Shown here: in pieces, positions 6,446 to 14,518 of the stretch
Layout: the number at the start of each line of letters is the position of its first letter
Numbering within the stretch: position 1 is the stretch's first letter
NCBI GenBank assembly: GCA_035264765.1
Contig: DATFPQ010000040.1
Span: forward strand, 1-15,727
Direction of reading: 5' to 3'
DNA length: 15,727 bases
From: DATFPQ01 sp035264765
GTDB taxonomy: Bacteria > Actinomycetota > Actinomycetes > Actinomycetales > Angustibacteraceae
Program-made: the position numbers and the translations under genes
Notes under the pieces: generated by a model
Seen by the model: the letters and a program-made list of their open reading frames with translations, nothing else
The model's database searches: none
What the model was told of the DNA's origin: nothing

Positions 6446-7945
6446 ATGAGGTCCATGCGGCTGAAGAGGTCGGGGCCGGTGGCTCTGGCGGTCCTGATGA
6501 CGGCGCTGGTCGCCAGCTGCCAAGGAGGGGGTACGGACAAGGCCGCGGACACGGATAAGGCCGGGGGTGCCGCCACGATGACGCTGCGTCTGGGGACGGC
6601 GGACCCCGCTGGCCGACCGGGAAGCCTGCAGGTCGAGGAGTTCGCCCGCCAGATCGGGCAACGCTCCGGGGGGCGGATGCGGATTGAGCCGGTGTGGAGC
6701 GCCGCCGAAGGGGGGCGCGAAAGCCAGGGGTGGGACCAGCGGGTCGCGCGCCAGGTCGTCGAGGGCCGGCTCGACCTCGCATCCATCCCGACACGCGCTT
6801 GGGACACCGAGGGCGTCACCTCGCTGCGCGCTTTGCAGGCCCCCTTCCTCGTGACCAGCCCAGACCTCGTCCGGCGGACAATCAGCGGCGACCTCGGCCG
6901 GACCATGCTCGGCGGCCTGCAGAAGGTCGACGTCGTCGGGCTCTCGCTGTGGTTCGAGGGTCTCCGGCACCCGTTCAGCTTCGGGCCGCCGCTGCGCACG
7001 CCTCGCGATTACTCCGGTGCGGCCATCCGGGTTCCGGCCTCTCAGGTCTCGACGAGCCTGTTCGGCGCTTTGGGTGCCACCGTGGATGACTGGAACGGCA
7101 GCGACTTCGAAGAGCAGGTCAGGGGCGGCGGCGTCGACGGGGCGGAGACCTCCTTCCCGCTAGCGAAGACTCTCCCCGCGACGAGCACGGCCACCGGGAA
7201 CGTGACGTTGTATCCGAAGGTGAACTCCCTGGTGGCCGGCAGGCGAGTCTTCTCCAAGCTGACGAAGGCGCAGCGCAAGACCCTCACGGACGCCGCCGCG
7301 GCAACGGCAGCGTGGTCGTTCTCGGCGGCACCCGACGACGCCGCGGCAGCCGAGGAGTTCTGCCGCGAGGGAGGAAGGGTCGTGACCGCGAGCGCGGCAG
7401 ACCTCGCGGCCCTGGAACGCAGCGTCCGCCCGGTCTACCAACAGCTGTCCGCGGACCCGCAGACTCGACACCTGATCGAGGCCATCCGACGGCTGAAGGG
7501 ACAGACGCCGACCTCGTCCGCCAGCCGCGTGCGGCCCTGCGGTGAAGCCGCACCGGTCACGCCTTCGCCGAGGGCCAGCGTGTCGGCGGGCCTGGACGGT
7601 GTCTACCGGATCGAGATCACGGACGCGGACCTGCGGGCCGGTGGGGTCACGAGTGCAGGGGACCTCCTGGAGAACCACGGGATCTACACCTGGCGCTTGC
7701 GGGACGGGACCTGGCACTGGGACCAACGCGGCCCCAACCCGATCAGCCGTCCGGCCGACGACGGCACGTACACGGTCGAGGGGCAACGCGTCACCTTCCT
7801 CTTCCCAGTCGCTGGTGGGCCTCCCCCCACGACGTTCACCTGGGACATCGACGCCCGCGGTGACCTGCGGTTGGCGCCGGGAGGAGACGTCGACCCGGTC
7901 GTCGCCGTCCTGATGACCGCGCACCCCTGGCGACGGTTGCGCTAA
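6446..7945 (+). CDS. DctP-like solute-binding lipoprotein with extra C-terminal domain (SBP1)
   Basis: The 499-residue protein has a lipoprotein signal peptide with lipobox VASC and lipidated Cys25, so it should be anchored outside the membrane. Residues 45-350 follow the DctP/TRAP binding-protein pattern (TLRLGTADPAGRPGSLQVEEFA, GRLDLASIPTRAW, LQAPFLV). They include GAAIRVPAS (191-199), whose Arg195 matches the carboxylate-binding Arg of TRAP binding proteins. A Pro/Ser linker leads to a domain at about 383-499 (LDGVYRIEITDADL, NHGIYTWRLRDGTWHWDQ, DPVVAVLMTAHPWRRLR), a small beta-rich module found on similar actinobacterial proteins, function unknown. The ATG at 6446 has GGAGGGG eight bases upstream. 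The stop TAA is followed at once by the HK1 GTG. With no TRAP permease nearby, a sensory role feeding the kinases is inferred. Confidence 0.85.
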   Translation: MRSMRLKRSGPVALAVLMTALVASCQGGGTDKAADTDKAGGAATMTLRLGTADPAGRPGSLQVEEFARQIGQRSGGRMRIEPVWSAAEGGRESQGWDQRVARQVVEGRLDLASIPTRAWDTEGVTSLRALQAPFLVTSPDLVRRTISGDLGRTMLGGLQKVDVVGLSLWFEGLRHPFSFGPPLRTPRDYSGAAIRVPASQVSTSLFGALGATVDDWNGSDFEEQVRGGGVDGAETSFPLAKTLPATSTATGNVTLYPKVNSLVAGRRVFSKLTKAQRKTLTDAAAATAAWSFSAAPDDAAAAEEFCREGGRVVTASAADLAALERSVRPVYQQLSADPQTRHLIEAIRRLKGQTPTSSASRVRPCGEAAPVTPSPRASVSAGLDGVYRIEITDADLRAGGVTSAGDLLENHGIYTWRLRDGTWHWDQRGPNPISRPADDGTYTVEGQRVTFLFPVAGGPPPTTFTWDIDARGDLRLAPGGDVDPVVAVLMTAHPWRRLR

Positions 7946-9679
7946 GTGCTCGCACACCCCACCGGCCTGCCGGATGCTGTGATCGTGCAGCGTCCGCGCG
8001 GGCCGGTGACCGTCGCCCCGGGCCGCAAGGCCGTCGAGCGATGGTGGCGTGCTGCCGGGACCGGCGGCCGAGGCGGCGTTCGGCTGACCGTCGTGGTGGT
8101 GGGCCTGGTGCTCGGCGCCGCGACGGAGGCGGCGACCTTCGGGTGGGGCGAACCACTGCGGGCTCTGCCTGACCTGGCGGTCGGCGTCTGCTTTCTTGGC
8201 TGCGGCGTTGTGACCTGGCGGTCATCGCGCGGGGCCGGGACGCTGTTTGGCGCCACCGCAGCCGCGTGGTTCCTGGGCACGCTCTGGCAGCCTGCCGTCG
8301 TCCTGCATCGTGGCCCGCTCGCGCACTTGCTGTTCAGCTATCCGGGGTGGCGACCGCGGCGCCGTGCGGAGTGGGCCGCGGTGACGATCGGCTACCTGGC
8401 GGCGTCGGCTCCCGCGGTGTGGGCGACGGCGGGGGGCACCTTGTTGCTATGCGTGGCGGGGGTCTGCGCGCTTGGGGCACGCGCGCTGGCCGCGCACGGC
8501 CTGACACGGCGCACCCGCGTTGTGGCCCTGCGGTGGGGTGCCGTGGTCGCGGCTGCATTGGGTGGCGGCGTGGTGGTCCGTGACGGTCCCTGGGTCGAGA
8601 TGCCGGACGTCGGCGTGCTGATCGTGTACCAGGGCTCCCTCGTCGCGGCGAGCATCGCGTTGGTCGCACAGCTGAGAGGGACTCGCGAGCACGTCGCCGA
8701 CGTGGTCGTCGAGCTCGGCGAGCAGCGGTCGGTCGACGTGCGCGACGCCCTGGCTCTGGCGCTCGGCGACTCGAGCCTGCAGCTGGGGTACTGGGTTCCC
8801 GCAACCGGCCGTTACGAGGACCGCACGGGCGCCGAGGTCCGCATTCCGGCTCCGGGAACCGGACGCGTCGCCACGCACGTCAACACCGGCACCGGAACCC
8901 ACGTTCGGCTCGTCCATGACGGCCAGGCCCTGCGCGACCACGCGGTGCATCAGGGGGTTAGCACGGCCGTCGAGCTCGCCGCGGCCAATGCGGAGCTCCA
9001 CCAGCAGCTTCGGGCACGGCTCGACGACGTCGCGGCATCCCGCCGGCGCCTGGTCACGGCTGCCGACGATGAGGCCCGGCGGCTGCAGGTGCGGCTGAGC
9101 GGCGGTGCTCGGCAGCGCTTGGAGCGCTTGCAGTCCGCGCTCGCGGCGCTCCCACCGCCCGGAGCACCGCAGGCCACGGTGGACCTGGGGCTGGTCACCG
9201 AGCACCTGCAGCGGACGGTTGCCGACCTCGATGCGCTCGCGGCGGGGATGCACCCGCCCGACCTCGAGGAGGGACTGGCCGGCGCCCTAGAACACCTGGC
9301 AGCGCGGTTTCCGTTACCGGTGCGAGTGCGGGTCATGGTCGCCGATGCGCTGCCCCCTGAGGTGCAGGTCGCCGCCTACTTCGTGTGCGCGGAGGCACTG
9401 GCCAACGTGGTCAAGCACGCCCGCGCCTCCATGGCGAGCGTCGACGTGACCGAGGACGACAGTGCGGTGACGGTCGCGGTGTGGGACGACGGCTGCGGCG
9501 GCGCCGACCTGGCCGCGGGCAGGGGCCTGCAGGGTCTTGCCGACCGGGCGGAGGCACTCGATGGCCGACTGACCGTGACGTCACCCCCGGCGGGCGGTAC
9601 CCGGCTCGTCGCGGTGCTGCCCTACGGCCGAGGCGCCCTGGCGCGGCGCGCGGCCCGGACGAGGCCCCGCCGTGACTGA
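7946..9679 (+). CDS. Membrane kinase paralog with intact ATP site but no phospho-accepting His (HK1)
   Basis: This 577-residue protein has about seven membrane segments between residues 45 and 243, then a GAF/PAS-like region (about 260-345), a coiled coil (345-375) and a HisKA_3-like dimerisation helix. Where the family reads RDLHDGAQQ it reads VRLSGGARQ (382-390), so Ser385 replaces the phosphorylated His and Gly386 the following Asp. The HATPase domain is complete: N box CAEALANVVKHA with Glu483 and Asn487, G1 DDGCGG (514-519) and G2 GRGLQGLADR (525-534). It should bind ATP but cannot autophosphorylate. The GTG at 7946 follows the SBP1 stop without a gap; a GTG at 7979 is an alternative, and neither has a ribosome binding site. 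Its stop overlaps the HK2 start. It lacks the Cys-containing loop seen in HK2 and HK3. It could act as the ATP-supplying partner of HK2. Confidence 0.85.
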   Translation: MLAHPTGLPDAVIVQRPRGPVTVAPGRKAVERWWRAAGTGGRGGVRLTVVVVGLVLGAATEAATFGWGEPLRALPDLAVGVCFLGCGVVTWRSSRGAGTLFGATAAAWFLGTLWQPAVVLHRGPLAHLLFSYPGWRPRRRAEWAAVTIGYLAASAPAVWATAGGTLLLCVAGVCALGARALAAHGLTRRTRVVALRWGAVVAAALGGGVVVRDGPWVEMPDVGVLIVYQGSLVAASIALVAQLRGTREHVADVVVELGEQRSVDVRDALALALGDSSLQLGYWVPATGRYEDRTGAEVRIPAPGTGRVATHVNTGTGTHVRLVHDGQALRDHAVHQGVSTAVELAAANAELHQQLRARLDDVAASRRRLVTAADDEARRLQVRLSGGARQRLERLQSALAALPPPGAPQATVDLGLVTEHLQRTVADLDALAAGMHPPDLEEGLAGALEHLAARFPLPVRVRVMVADALPPEVQVAAYFVCAEALANVVKHARASMASVDVTEDDSAVTVAVWDDGCGGADLAAGRGLQGLADRAEALDGRLTVTSPPAGGTRLVAVLPYGRGALARRAARTRPRRD

Positions 9680-11477
9680 GCGGCGTCGCCGGCTCCCCGA
9701 CGGCAGCCCGCCGTGGCAGCCCCCGCTCGCGTTTGGGGGCCGAGGTTCGAGGTCCGCGACCTGGACGTCCACGGTGCTGACCGTTTTCTGCGTGGTGGTC
9801 ACGCTGGCGTCGGCGGCGGTCCTTCGGCAGACCCCCGCTGCCGAGACCACCTACGCCGCCGGGTCGCCCTGGTTGGCGGCGGTTCAGTTGAGCGCCGGCC
9901 TACTCCTATGCGGCGCCGGCCTGCTGTGGGTCCTGCTGCGCGGCCCGGCGCCGGTCGGGCTGACCCTGCAGCTGCTGGCGGTCACCTGGCTGGCGCCACT
10001 GTGGGCCGGCTGGTGGGACGGTCCGGCGCTTGTCCGCAGCCTCGCCATGCTCGTCGCGCCGTTCGACGTGGCGTTGCTCGTCGGCCTCGCCGCGACCTAC
10101 CCGGGCCGGCGTGCCCGGACCACCGCAGCCCGAGCGCTCGCCGTCGGGACGTACGCAGCCACGGCCGTCCTGGCCAGCGGGCTAGTCCTGATCCGTGACC
10201 CCTTCCTGGACCTGTACTGCTGGAGCAACTGCACGGACAACGTCTTCCTCCTCACTCCCCTGCCGGGCCTCGCGCGGGCCCTGCAGATCGCCGGGCTGGC
10301 CGTCGCCGTCCTCGCCGGCTCGGCCGGCGCGGTGCTGGCCGTGCGCCGGCTGCAGCGGCGGACCGGTCCGGCGAGGGAGGCGGCGCGCCTCGTCCTGCTC
10401 CCGGTTTCTCTGGCGAGCGCGGCGAACGCCGGATACGCGCTCCTGCTGCTGCTCGAGCCGGCGGAGAATCCCTCTCGGCGCGCGTTCGCGGCCGTCTTCC
10501 TCACGCGCGGGCTGACCCTGACCCTGCTGGCGGCCGGCGGCATCGGGACGGTCGCGCGCGAGCAACGCACGCGCAGGAGAGTGCGGCGGCTCGCGCAGGA
10601 CCTGGCAGCCGCGCCGACACCCGGGACGCTGCAGTCGGTCCTGCGCGGCCTGCTCGCCGACGACGGCGCCGAGGTGGTCTACCGGCTCTCCGGCGGGGAC
10701 TACGTCGACGCCTCCGGCTGTCCCGTGCCGGCGCCCACTACACGCTCTCTCGCCGTCACGGAGATCGTCCGCAGCGGAAGGCCGGTCGCGGCGCTGCTGC
10801 ACGACCGGGCAGCGAACATGACCGACGAGGTGCTCCAGGACATCGGGTCGGCGGCGCGGCTGGCCGTGGACAACGAGAGGCTGAGGGCCGAGCTGCTCGC
10901 CGAGCTGCACCGGCTTCAGCGGTCGCGGACCCGCATCGTGCAGGTCACCGACGAAACCCGACGCCAGCTCGAACGGAACCTTCACGACGGCGCCCAGCAG
11001 CGGCTACTGGCCCTCGCCTTCGAGGTACGGCGGGCACGGACCGCCGTGCCCGACAGCTCCGCCGCCGCCGAGGCCCTCGACGCCGCGGCCGACGAGGTGC
11101 GCGCGGCGCTGGCGGAGCTCCGCGAGCTCGCCCAGGGTATCTACCCGGCGGTCCTGGAGCAGGCCGGGCTGAACGCCGCGGTCTGGGGCCTGACGGACCA
11201 GGCGCCCTGGCCCGTGGAGGTGCGCGCGTCCGCCGAACGCTTCCCCCACGCGGCCGAGCGGGCGGCGTACCTCGTCGTCGCGGCCGCCCTCGACTCGACG
11301 ATCGAGGACCCGGGAGGAGTGACTGTTGTCGTCACTTCCGAGCTGGGCATGCTGCGGGTCGAGGTGACGGGCGCCGCCCCCAAGGACGCGGTTGCCCTCT
11401 ACGACAGGATCGAGGCCATGGGCGGGCGCGTAGTGGTGGAGGAGCAGTCGGTGCGAGCGGACATCCCGTGCGAGTAG
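9672..11477 (+). CDS. Membrane histidine kinase with intact phospho-accepting His but degenerate ATP site (HK2)
   Basis: The 601-residue protein has about eight membrane segments (31-293). A loop DPFLDLYCWSNCTDN (176-190) carries Cys183 and Cys187. A GAF/PAS-like region (about 313-400), a coiled coil and a HisKA_3 motif RRQLERNLHDGAQQRLLAL (430-448) with His438 follow. The usual continuation LAQGIYPAVLEQAGLNAAVWGL is present. The HATPase domain then decays: the N-box segment reads YLVVAAALDS (533-542), with Ala538 for the key Glu and Ser542 for the Mg-binding Asn. No DxGxG box or G2 loop is found. It should accept a phosphate but not bind ATP. The GTG at 9672 overlaps the HK1 stop by eight bases, and the gene's end overlaps the regulator start by ten, so all three are translationally coupled. 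Confidence 0.85.
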   Translation: MTERRRRLPDGSPPWQPPLAFGGRGSRSATWTSTVLTVFCVVVTLASAAVLRQTPAAETTYAAGSPWLAAVQLSAGLLLCGAGLLWVLLRGPAPVGLTLQLLAVTWLAPLWAGWWDGPALVRSLAMLVAPFDVALLVGLAATYPGRRARTTAARALAVGTYAATAVLASGLVLIRDPFLDLYCWSNCTDNVFLLTPLPGLARALQIAGLAVAVLAGSAGAVLAVRRLQRRTGPAREAARLVLLPVSLASAANAGYALLLLLEPAENPSRRAFAAVFLTRGLTLTLLAAGGIGTVAREQRTRRRVRRLAQDLAAAPTPGTLQSVLRGLLADDGAEVVYRLSGGDYVDASGCPVPAPTTRSLAVTEIVRSGRPVAALLHDRAANMTDEVLQDIGSAARLAVDNERLRAELLAELHRLQRSRTRIVQVTDETRRQLERNLHDGAQQRLLALAFEVRRARTAVPDSSAAAEALDAAADEVRAALAELRELAQGIYPAVLEQAGLNAAVWGLTDQAPWPVEVRASAERFPHAAERAAYLVVAAALDSTIEDPGGVTVVVTSELGMLRVEVTGAAPKDAVALYDRIEAMGGRVVVEEQSVRADIPCE

Positions 11478-12139
11478 TCGTCGCTGATGACTCGCTGCTA
11501 GTGCGCCAGGGCGTCGTCCACATCCTGACTGACGCCGGCCTGGAGGTCGTCGGTGAGGCGCAGGACGCGGACCAGGCCGCACAGGTGGCCTCGTCCCGCC
11601 AACCGGACGCCGTCGTGCTAGACATCCGCATGCCACCGACATTCACCGACGAAGGCATCGTGGCGGCGCAGCGGATCCGCAGCAGCCGGCCGGACGTCTG
11701 CGTCCTCGTCCTGTCCGAGTACGTCGACCCCCAGTACGCCATGCAGCTCATCTCCGAACGTCCGGAGGGGGTCGGCTATCTGCTCAAAGAGCGGGTGTTC
11801 GACGGTGCGGTGCTCGTCGACGCCTTGCGCCGCCTGGAGGCGGGGCAGACCGTGGTGGACCCGGCCATCGTGTCCCGCCTGCTGGCCCGGCCTAGGCGGC
11901 GGGATCCCGTACAGACGCTCAGCCAGCGCGAGCGCGAGGTGCTGCAACTCGTCGCGGAGGGACTGTCGAACCGCAGCATCTCGACGAGGCTCTCGGTGAC
12001 CGAGCGCACGGTCGAGGCCCACATCAGGCAGATCTTCCTCAAGCTCGGCCTGGACGACGACCCGTCCTCGCACCGCCGGGTCCTGGCAGTGCTCGCCTAT
12101 CTCCGGTCCGATGCGGGGGCTCCCGGTACGTCGGGGTGA
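11468..12139 (+). CDS. NarL/LuxR-type response regulator
   Basis: The 223-residue protein has a receiver domain with acidic Asp7/Asp8, phospho-accepting Asp52 (VVLDIRMPP), Ser83 (VLVLSEY) and Lys107 (GYLLKERV): all key residues are present. A LuxR-type helix-turn-helix follows at about 151-205 (LSQREREVLQLVAEGLSNRS, VTERTVEAHIRQIFLKLGL). The GTG at 11468 lies inside the end of HK2 and gives the normal VRVVVADDS opening. It is the only regulator in the window and is most likely phosphorylated from HK2 His438. Likely targets include the promoters of the two lipoprotein genes; see the shared motifs reported there. A plausible hairpin lies 55 bases after the stop. Confidence 0.95.
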   Translation: MRVVVADDSLLVRQGVVHILTDAGLEVVGEAQDADQAAQVASSRQPDAVVLDIRMPPTFTDEGIVAAQRIRSSRPDVCVLVLSEYVDPQYAMQLISERPEGVGYLLKERVFDGAVLVDALRRLEAGQTVVDPAIVSRLLARPRRRDPVQTLSQREREVLQLVAEGLSNRSISTRLSVTERTVEAHIRQIFLKLGLDDDPSSHRRVLAVLAYLRSDAGAPGTSG

Positions 12140-12502
12140 CCCCGAGGAACCCACAGCAGGGCCGCGACGCGAGCGGATGACGCGAGGCACCCGCGCTCAC
12201 ACCCGCAGGGTCGGGCCTGTGAGCACCGTAGAGGCGTGCGCCGCCTACCGGGTCAGCATCCTGCGCTCGGCCGGTACCATCTCCACAGGCCACCCAGCCG
12301 TCGGGGCCGCAGGCACCGACCAGGAGAGTCCTCGAGCTTGCTCCTGGGCCGCCGACGATTACCGGCGCCGCGCGACGAGATCGGGTCCAGAAGGAATCCG
12401 CAGATTCATGCGCCGTGGACGTCGAGAACGCTCGGGCGGCTACGTCCCGCGGGTACGAGCAACCGAACGGGCCGCGACGACACCGACGAAGGAGCGGCCA
12501 CC
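12140..12502. other. Intergenic region with no recognised gene
   Basis: Apart from the hairpin at 12195-12224 I see nothing firm here. Long open frames cross it, but none resembles a protein family or has good translation signals. GGTACCATC (12273-12281) could supply a weak -10 for the short gene at 12503, without a matching -35. Confidence 0.4.
12195..12224 (+). terminator. Candidate hairpin downstream of the response regulator
   Basis: GCTCACA (12195-12201) pairs with TGTGAGC (12218-12224). Inside, CCCG (12202-12205) can pair with CGGG (12212-12215), leaving a two-base bulge and a six-base loop. There is no T tract, as is common in actinobacterial terminators. It could also be a protein-binding inverted repeat. 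Confidence 0.3.
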
Positions 12503-12658
12503 ATGCAACCCGAACCAGATCACCGCGATCGTGAACGTGCCGTCTGTCAGGAGGCCCTGGCTCGCGATCTGCTCCGCATGGCCTACGTCGCCAAGGACGG
12601 CACCCCTCGCAACGTCCCGATTGCATTAGACCAGTCGGTCGGACACGGCTCGAGCTGA
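12503..12658 (+). pseudogene. Truncated PPOX-fold (pyridoxamine-phosphate-oxidase-like) gene, N-terminal part only
   Basis: The ATG at 12503 has GAAGGAG 7-8 bases upstream. The 51-residue product contains DLLRMAYVAKDGTPRNVPIAL, which matches the first beta strands of flavin- or F420-binding PPOX-fold proteins (typically LARLATVGPDGTPHVVPV). After this, similarity ends, and the frame stops about 18 residues later instead of running to the usual 120-150. The truncation lies a few bases before the 3' end of HK3, so a rearrangement that placed HK3 here may have removed the rest. The short match limits certainty; an intact small ORF is the alternative. Confidence 0.5.
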
Positions 12659-12670
12659 CGTCCGCCGGTG

Positions 12671-14425
12671 TTAGACGAGCGCATTTTCGCCTTCGGCCGA
12701 TGCAGGGCAGAGCGGGAGGGTTACGGCCACCAGGGTCGCGTCCTCCACGGAGCTGACGGCGAACGTACCGTCCAGCGCCAAGATGCGGTCGAAGCTCGAG
12801 TTTAGGTGCGGTAGGTCCCCTTGCGTGGACACCGTGACGCCGACCGCGTCGTTTCGAACATCCACCCGGACCGAGACTGGCCGATCTCGGGATGCCCTCT
12901 CCACCAGCAGGTACAGCGTGGACTCTACGAGAGCGGTGAGCCGGCTATGGGGGAGCGCGAGCAATGTGAGCGGCCGGGTCTCGGCAAGGCCCCACAGGGC
13001 GGTCGCCAGTCCGGCACGTTCCAGCAGCACCGGGTGGAGGCGGTGGGCCAGGTCTCGAAGTTGATTGATCGCGGACTCGAGTAGCCGTTCGGCCTCGAGA
13101 AGCTCGGGGACTACGGCGCCGCCGCGTCCTCTCAGCAGGCGTATGCCTAGCAGCAGTGCAACCAGACTCTGTTGTGCGCCGTCGTGAAGGTCCCGTTCGA
13201 GGCGCCGGCGTTCGGCGTCGCCGGCGGCGACGAGCCGGACGCCCGAGCGTCGGATGTCGTCCAGCTGTGCCAGGGCGTTGGCTCGAAGACGCTCATGGTC
13301 CAGGGCAAGGTGGACGGCCGCGGAGAGCTCCCGGACTCTGTCTGCCGCTACGTCGGGCCGGTGGATTACCGCCGCCAGGGGGGTGCCTTCCCGGCGGACC
13401 TGCGTGACTGTCCCCGGCAGGGACGTGAGGTCGACCGGACGGCCCTCGGCATCGAGGTACCCGGAGCCGCCGTCACCCGGATAGGCGATAAGCAGAGTCG
13501 GGTCTCCTGCGCGCGCGGCGATCTGCGCGCGGATGTCGCTGTCGGCGCGCAGGTCGCTCACGACTCGGGTGAGCGCGCGTTCGGCGTGTCGGGTCCGCAC
13601 TAGGTCTGCGGTCGCCGCCGCAGCGAGGGCGAACAGGGCGGCAGCTTGGTACCTCCATAGGGTCTGGTCTTGGGCGTCGGACCCCAGCAGCCCCTTGGTC
13701 CACCCGCGTGCGAAGTGGGCCAGCTCGAGGGCCAGGTAGACCAGCCCCGCTAGGGCGAGCAGCCCGGCGTCGCGGCGCTGGACCGCGCTGGCACGAATCA
13801 GCCACCACGCCACGGCGACAACCGCGGCGGCGGTCCAGGCGGCTCCGGCCCGCAAACCAAGTTCGCTGAGTTGGGACCAGCGCGTCGGGTTGTGCCAGAC
13901 GTCGACGAGGTTGGCCGGGCAGGTGGCGCAGCCGAGCGTGGCGGGATCGAAGGTCAGCGCAGCGGCGAGGCCGACGATGCCGAGCATGATCAGATAGCCC
14001 GCCGCGACCAGGGCGCGCGCGGGCGGGGCCGAACGTAGCCCCGCGGTAGCGACGATCACATGGAAGACCACCGCGGGGGTCGCGACGTAGGCCACGGTTC
14101 CGACCGTGAAGGTCACGTCTCGTGCGGCCGGGTTGGCCCATTCGGCGACGAACCAGGCCGTGGCCGCGAGCAACAGCAGCGCCGCCACGACGTGGCGGTC
14201 ACGGCGGCGGACGATCACGGTGGCCGCCAGCGTCAGTGCCCATCCGGCGCCGAGCAGCATGGTCTGGCCGGTCGTCGCGCCTTCGGTGAAGGAGTATCCC
14301 GGTCCGCTGAGCGTGACCGATAACGAGATGGCGCCGAGCACAGCTCCCCAGGCGAGGAAGGCGACGCGCACCGGCATGCAACCGATCGTGGCACCATCCG
14401 GCTTCGGCGACACGCTGGTCAGCAC
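12671..14425 (-). CDS. Membrane histidine kinase with intact phospho-accepting His but degenerate ATP site (HK3)
   Basis: The 584-residue paralog of HK1 and HK2 has about eight membrane segments (20-275). Its loop TFDPATLGCATCPANL (158-173) contains Cys166-x2-Cys169, and a GAF/PAS-like region follows (about 305-378). The HisKA_3 motif ERRRLERDLHDGAQQSLVAL (405-424) has His414. The HATPase region has lost its motifs: the N-box segment reads YLLVERASRD (505-514), with Arg510 and Asp514 in place of Glu and Asn. The G1 and G2 boxes are unrecognisable, although the final beta strands (ATLVAVTLPL) remain. The GTG at 14425 gives the longest frame; an ATG at 14377 is just ahead of the first membrane segment and is an equally good start. 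Neither has a ribosome binding site. It is divergent from SBP2, 93 bases away, and convergent with the truncated PPOX gene. Confidence 0.85.
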   Translation of the reverse strand: MLTSVSPKPDGATIGCMPVRVAFLAWGAVLGAISLSVTLSGPGYSFTEGATTGQTMLLGAGWALTLAATVIVRRRDRHVVAALLLLAATAWFVAEWANPAARDVTFTVGTVAYVATPAVVFHVIVATAGLRSAPPARALVAAGYLIMLGIVGLAAALTFDPATLGCATCPANLVDVWHNPTRWSQLSELGLRAGAAWTAAAVVAVAWWLIRASAVQRRDAGLLALAGLVYLALELAHFARGWTKGLLGSDAQDQTLWRYQAAALFALAAAATADLVRTRHAERALTRVVSDLRADSDIRAQIAARAGDPTLLIAYPGDGGSGYLDAEGRPVDLTSLPGTVTQVRREGTPLAAVIHRPDVAADRVRELSAAVHLALDHERLRANALAQLDDIRRSGVRLVAAGDAERRRLERDLHDGAQQSLVALLLGIRLLRGRGGAVVPELLEAERLLESAINQLRDLAHRLHPVLLERAGLATALWGLAETRPLTLLALPHSRLTALVESTLYLLVERASRDRPVSVRVDVRNDAVGVTVSTQGDLPHLNSSFDRILALDGTFAVSSVEDATLVAVTLPLCPASAEGENALV

Positions 14426-14448
14426 TGGGTGATGGAGTCCAACATTGA

Positions 14449-14489
14449 GGGTTAGCCCGGGTGTGGCGGTCCAGGGGCGTTCCTAGCGT
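14449..14489 (+). promoter_or_regulatory. Divergent regulatory region between HK3 and SBP2
   Basis: TAGCGT (14484-14489) is a possible -10 for SBP2, placed as in front of SBP1. GGGTTAGCCC (14449-14458) is a near-palindrome midway between the two genes. It resembles TGGCTAGCCC (6341-6350) upstream of SBP1. It could be a binding site for a regulator common to both modules. No convincing -35 is seen for either direction. Confidence 0.3.
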
Positions 14490-14518
14490 CGGTGTATCCG
14501 ATTCAAGGGAGTGCGCTC

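Noticed and set aside
6446..7945. SBP1 as part of a classical TRAP transporter
   Set aside because: No DctQ or DctM membrane subunit is in the window, and the following genes are kinases and a regulator.
7946..11477. HK1 and HK2 as simple pseudogenes
   Set aside because: Both frames are full length, tightly coupled and free of stops or frameshifts, and the lost motifs are complementary. Decay remains possible but is the poorer explanation.
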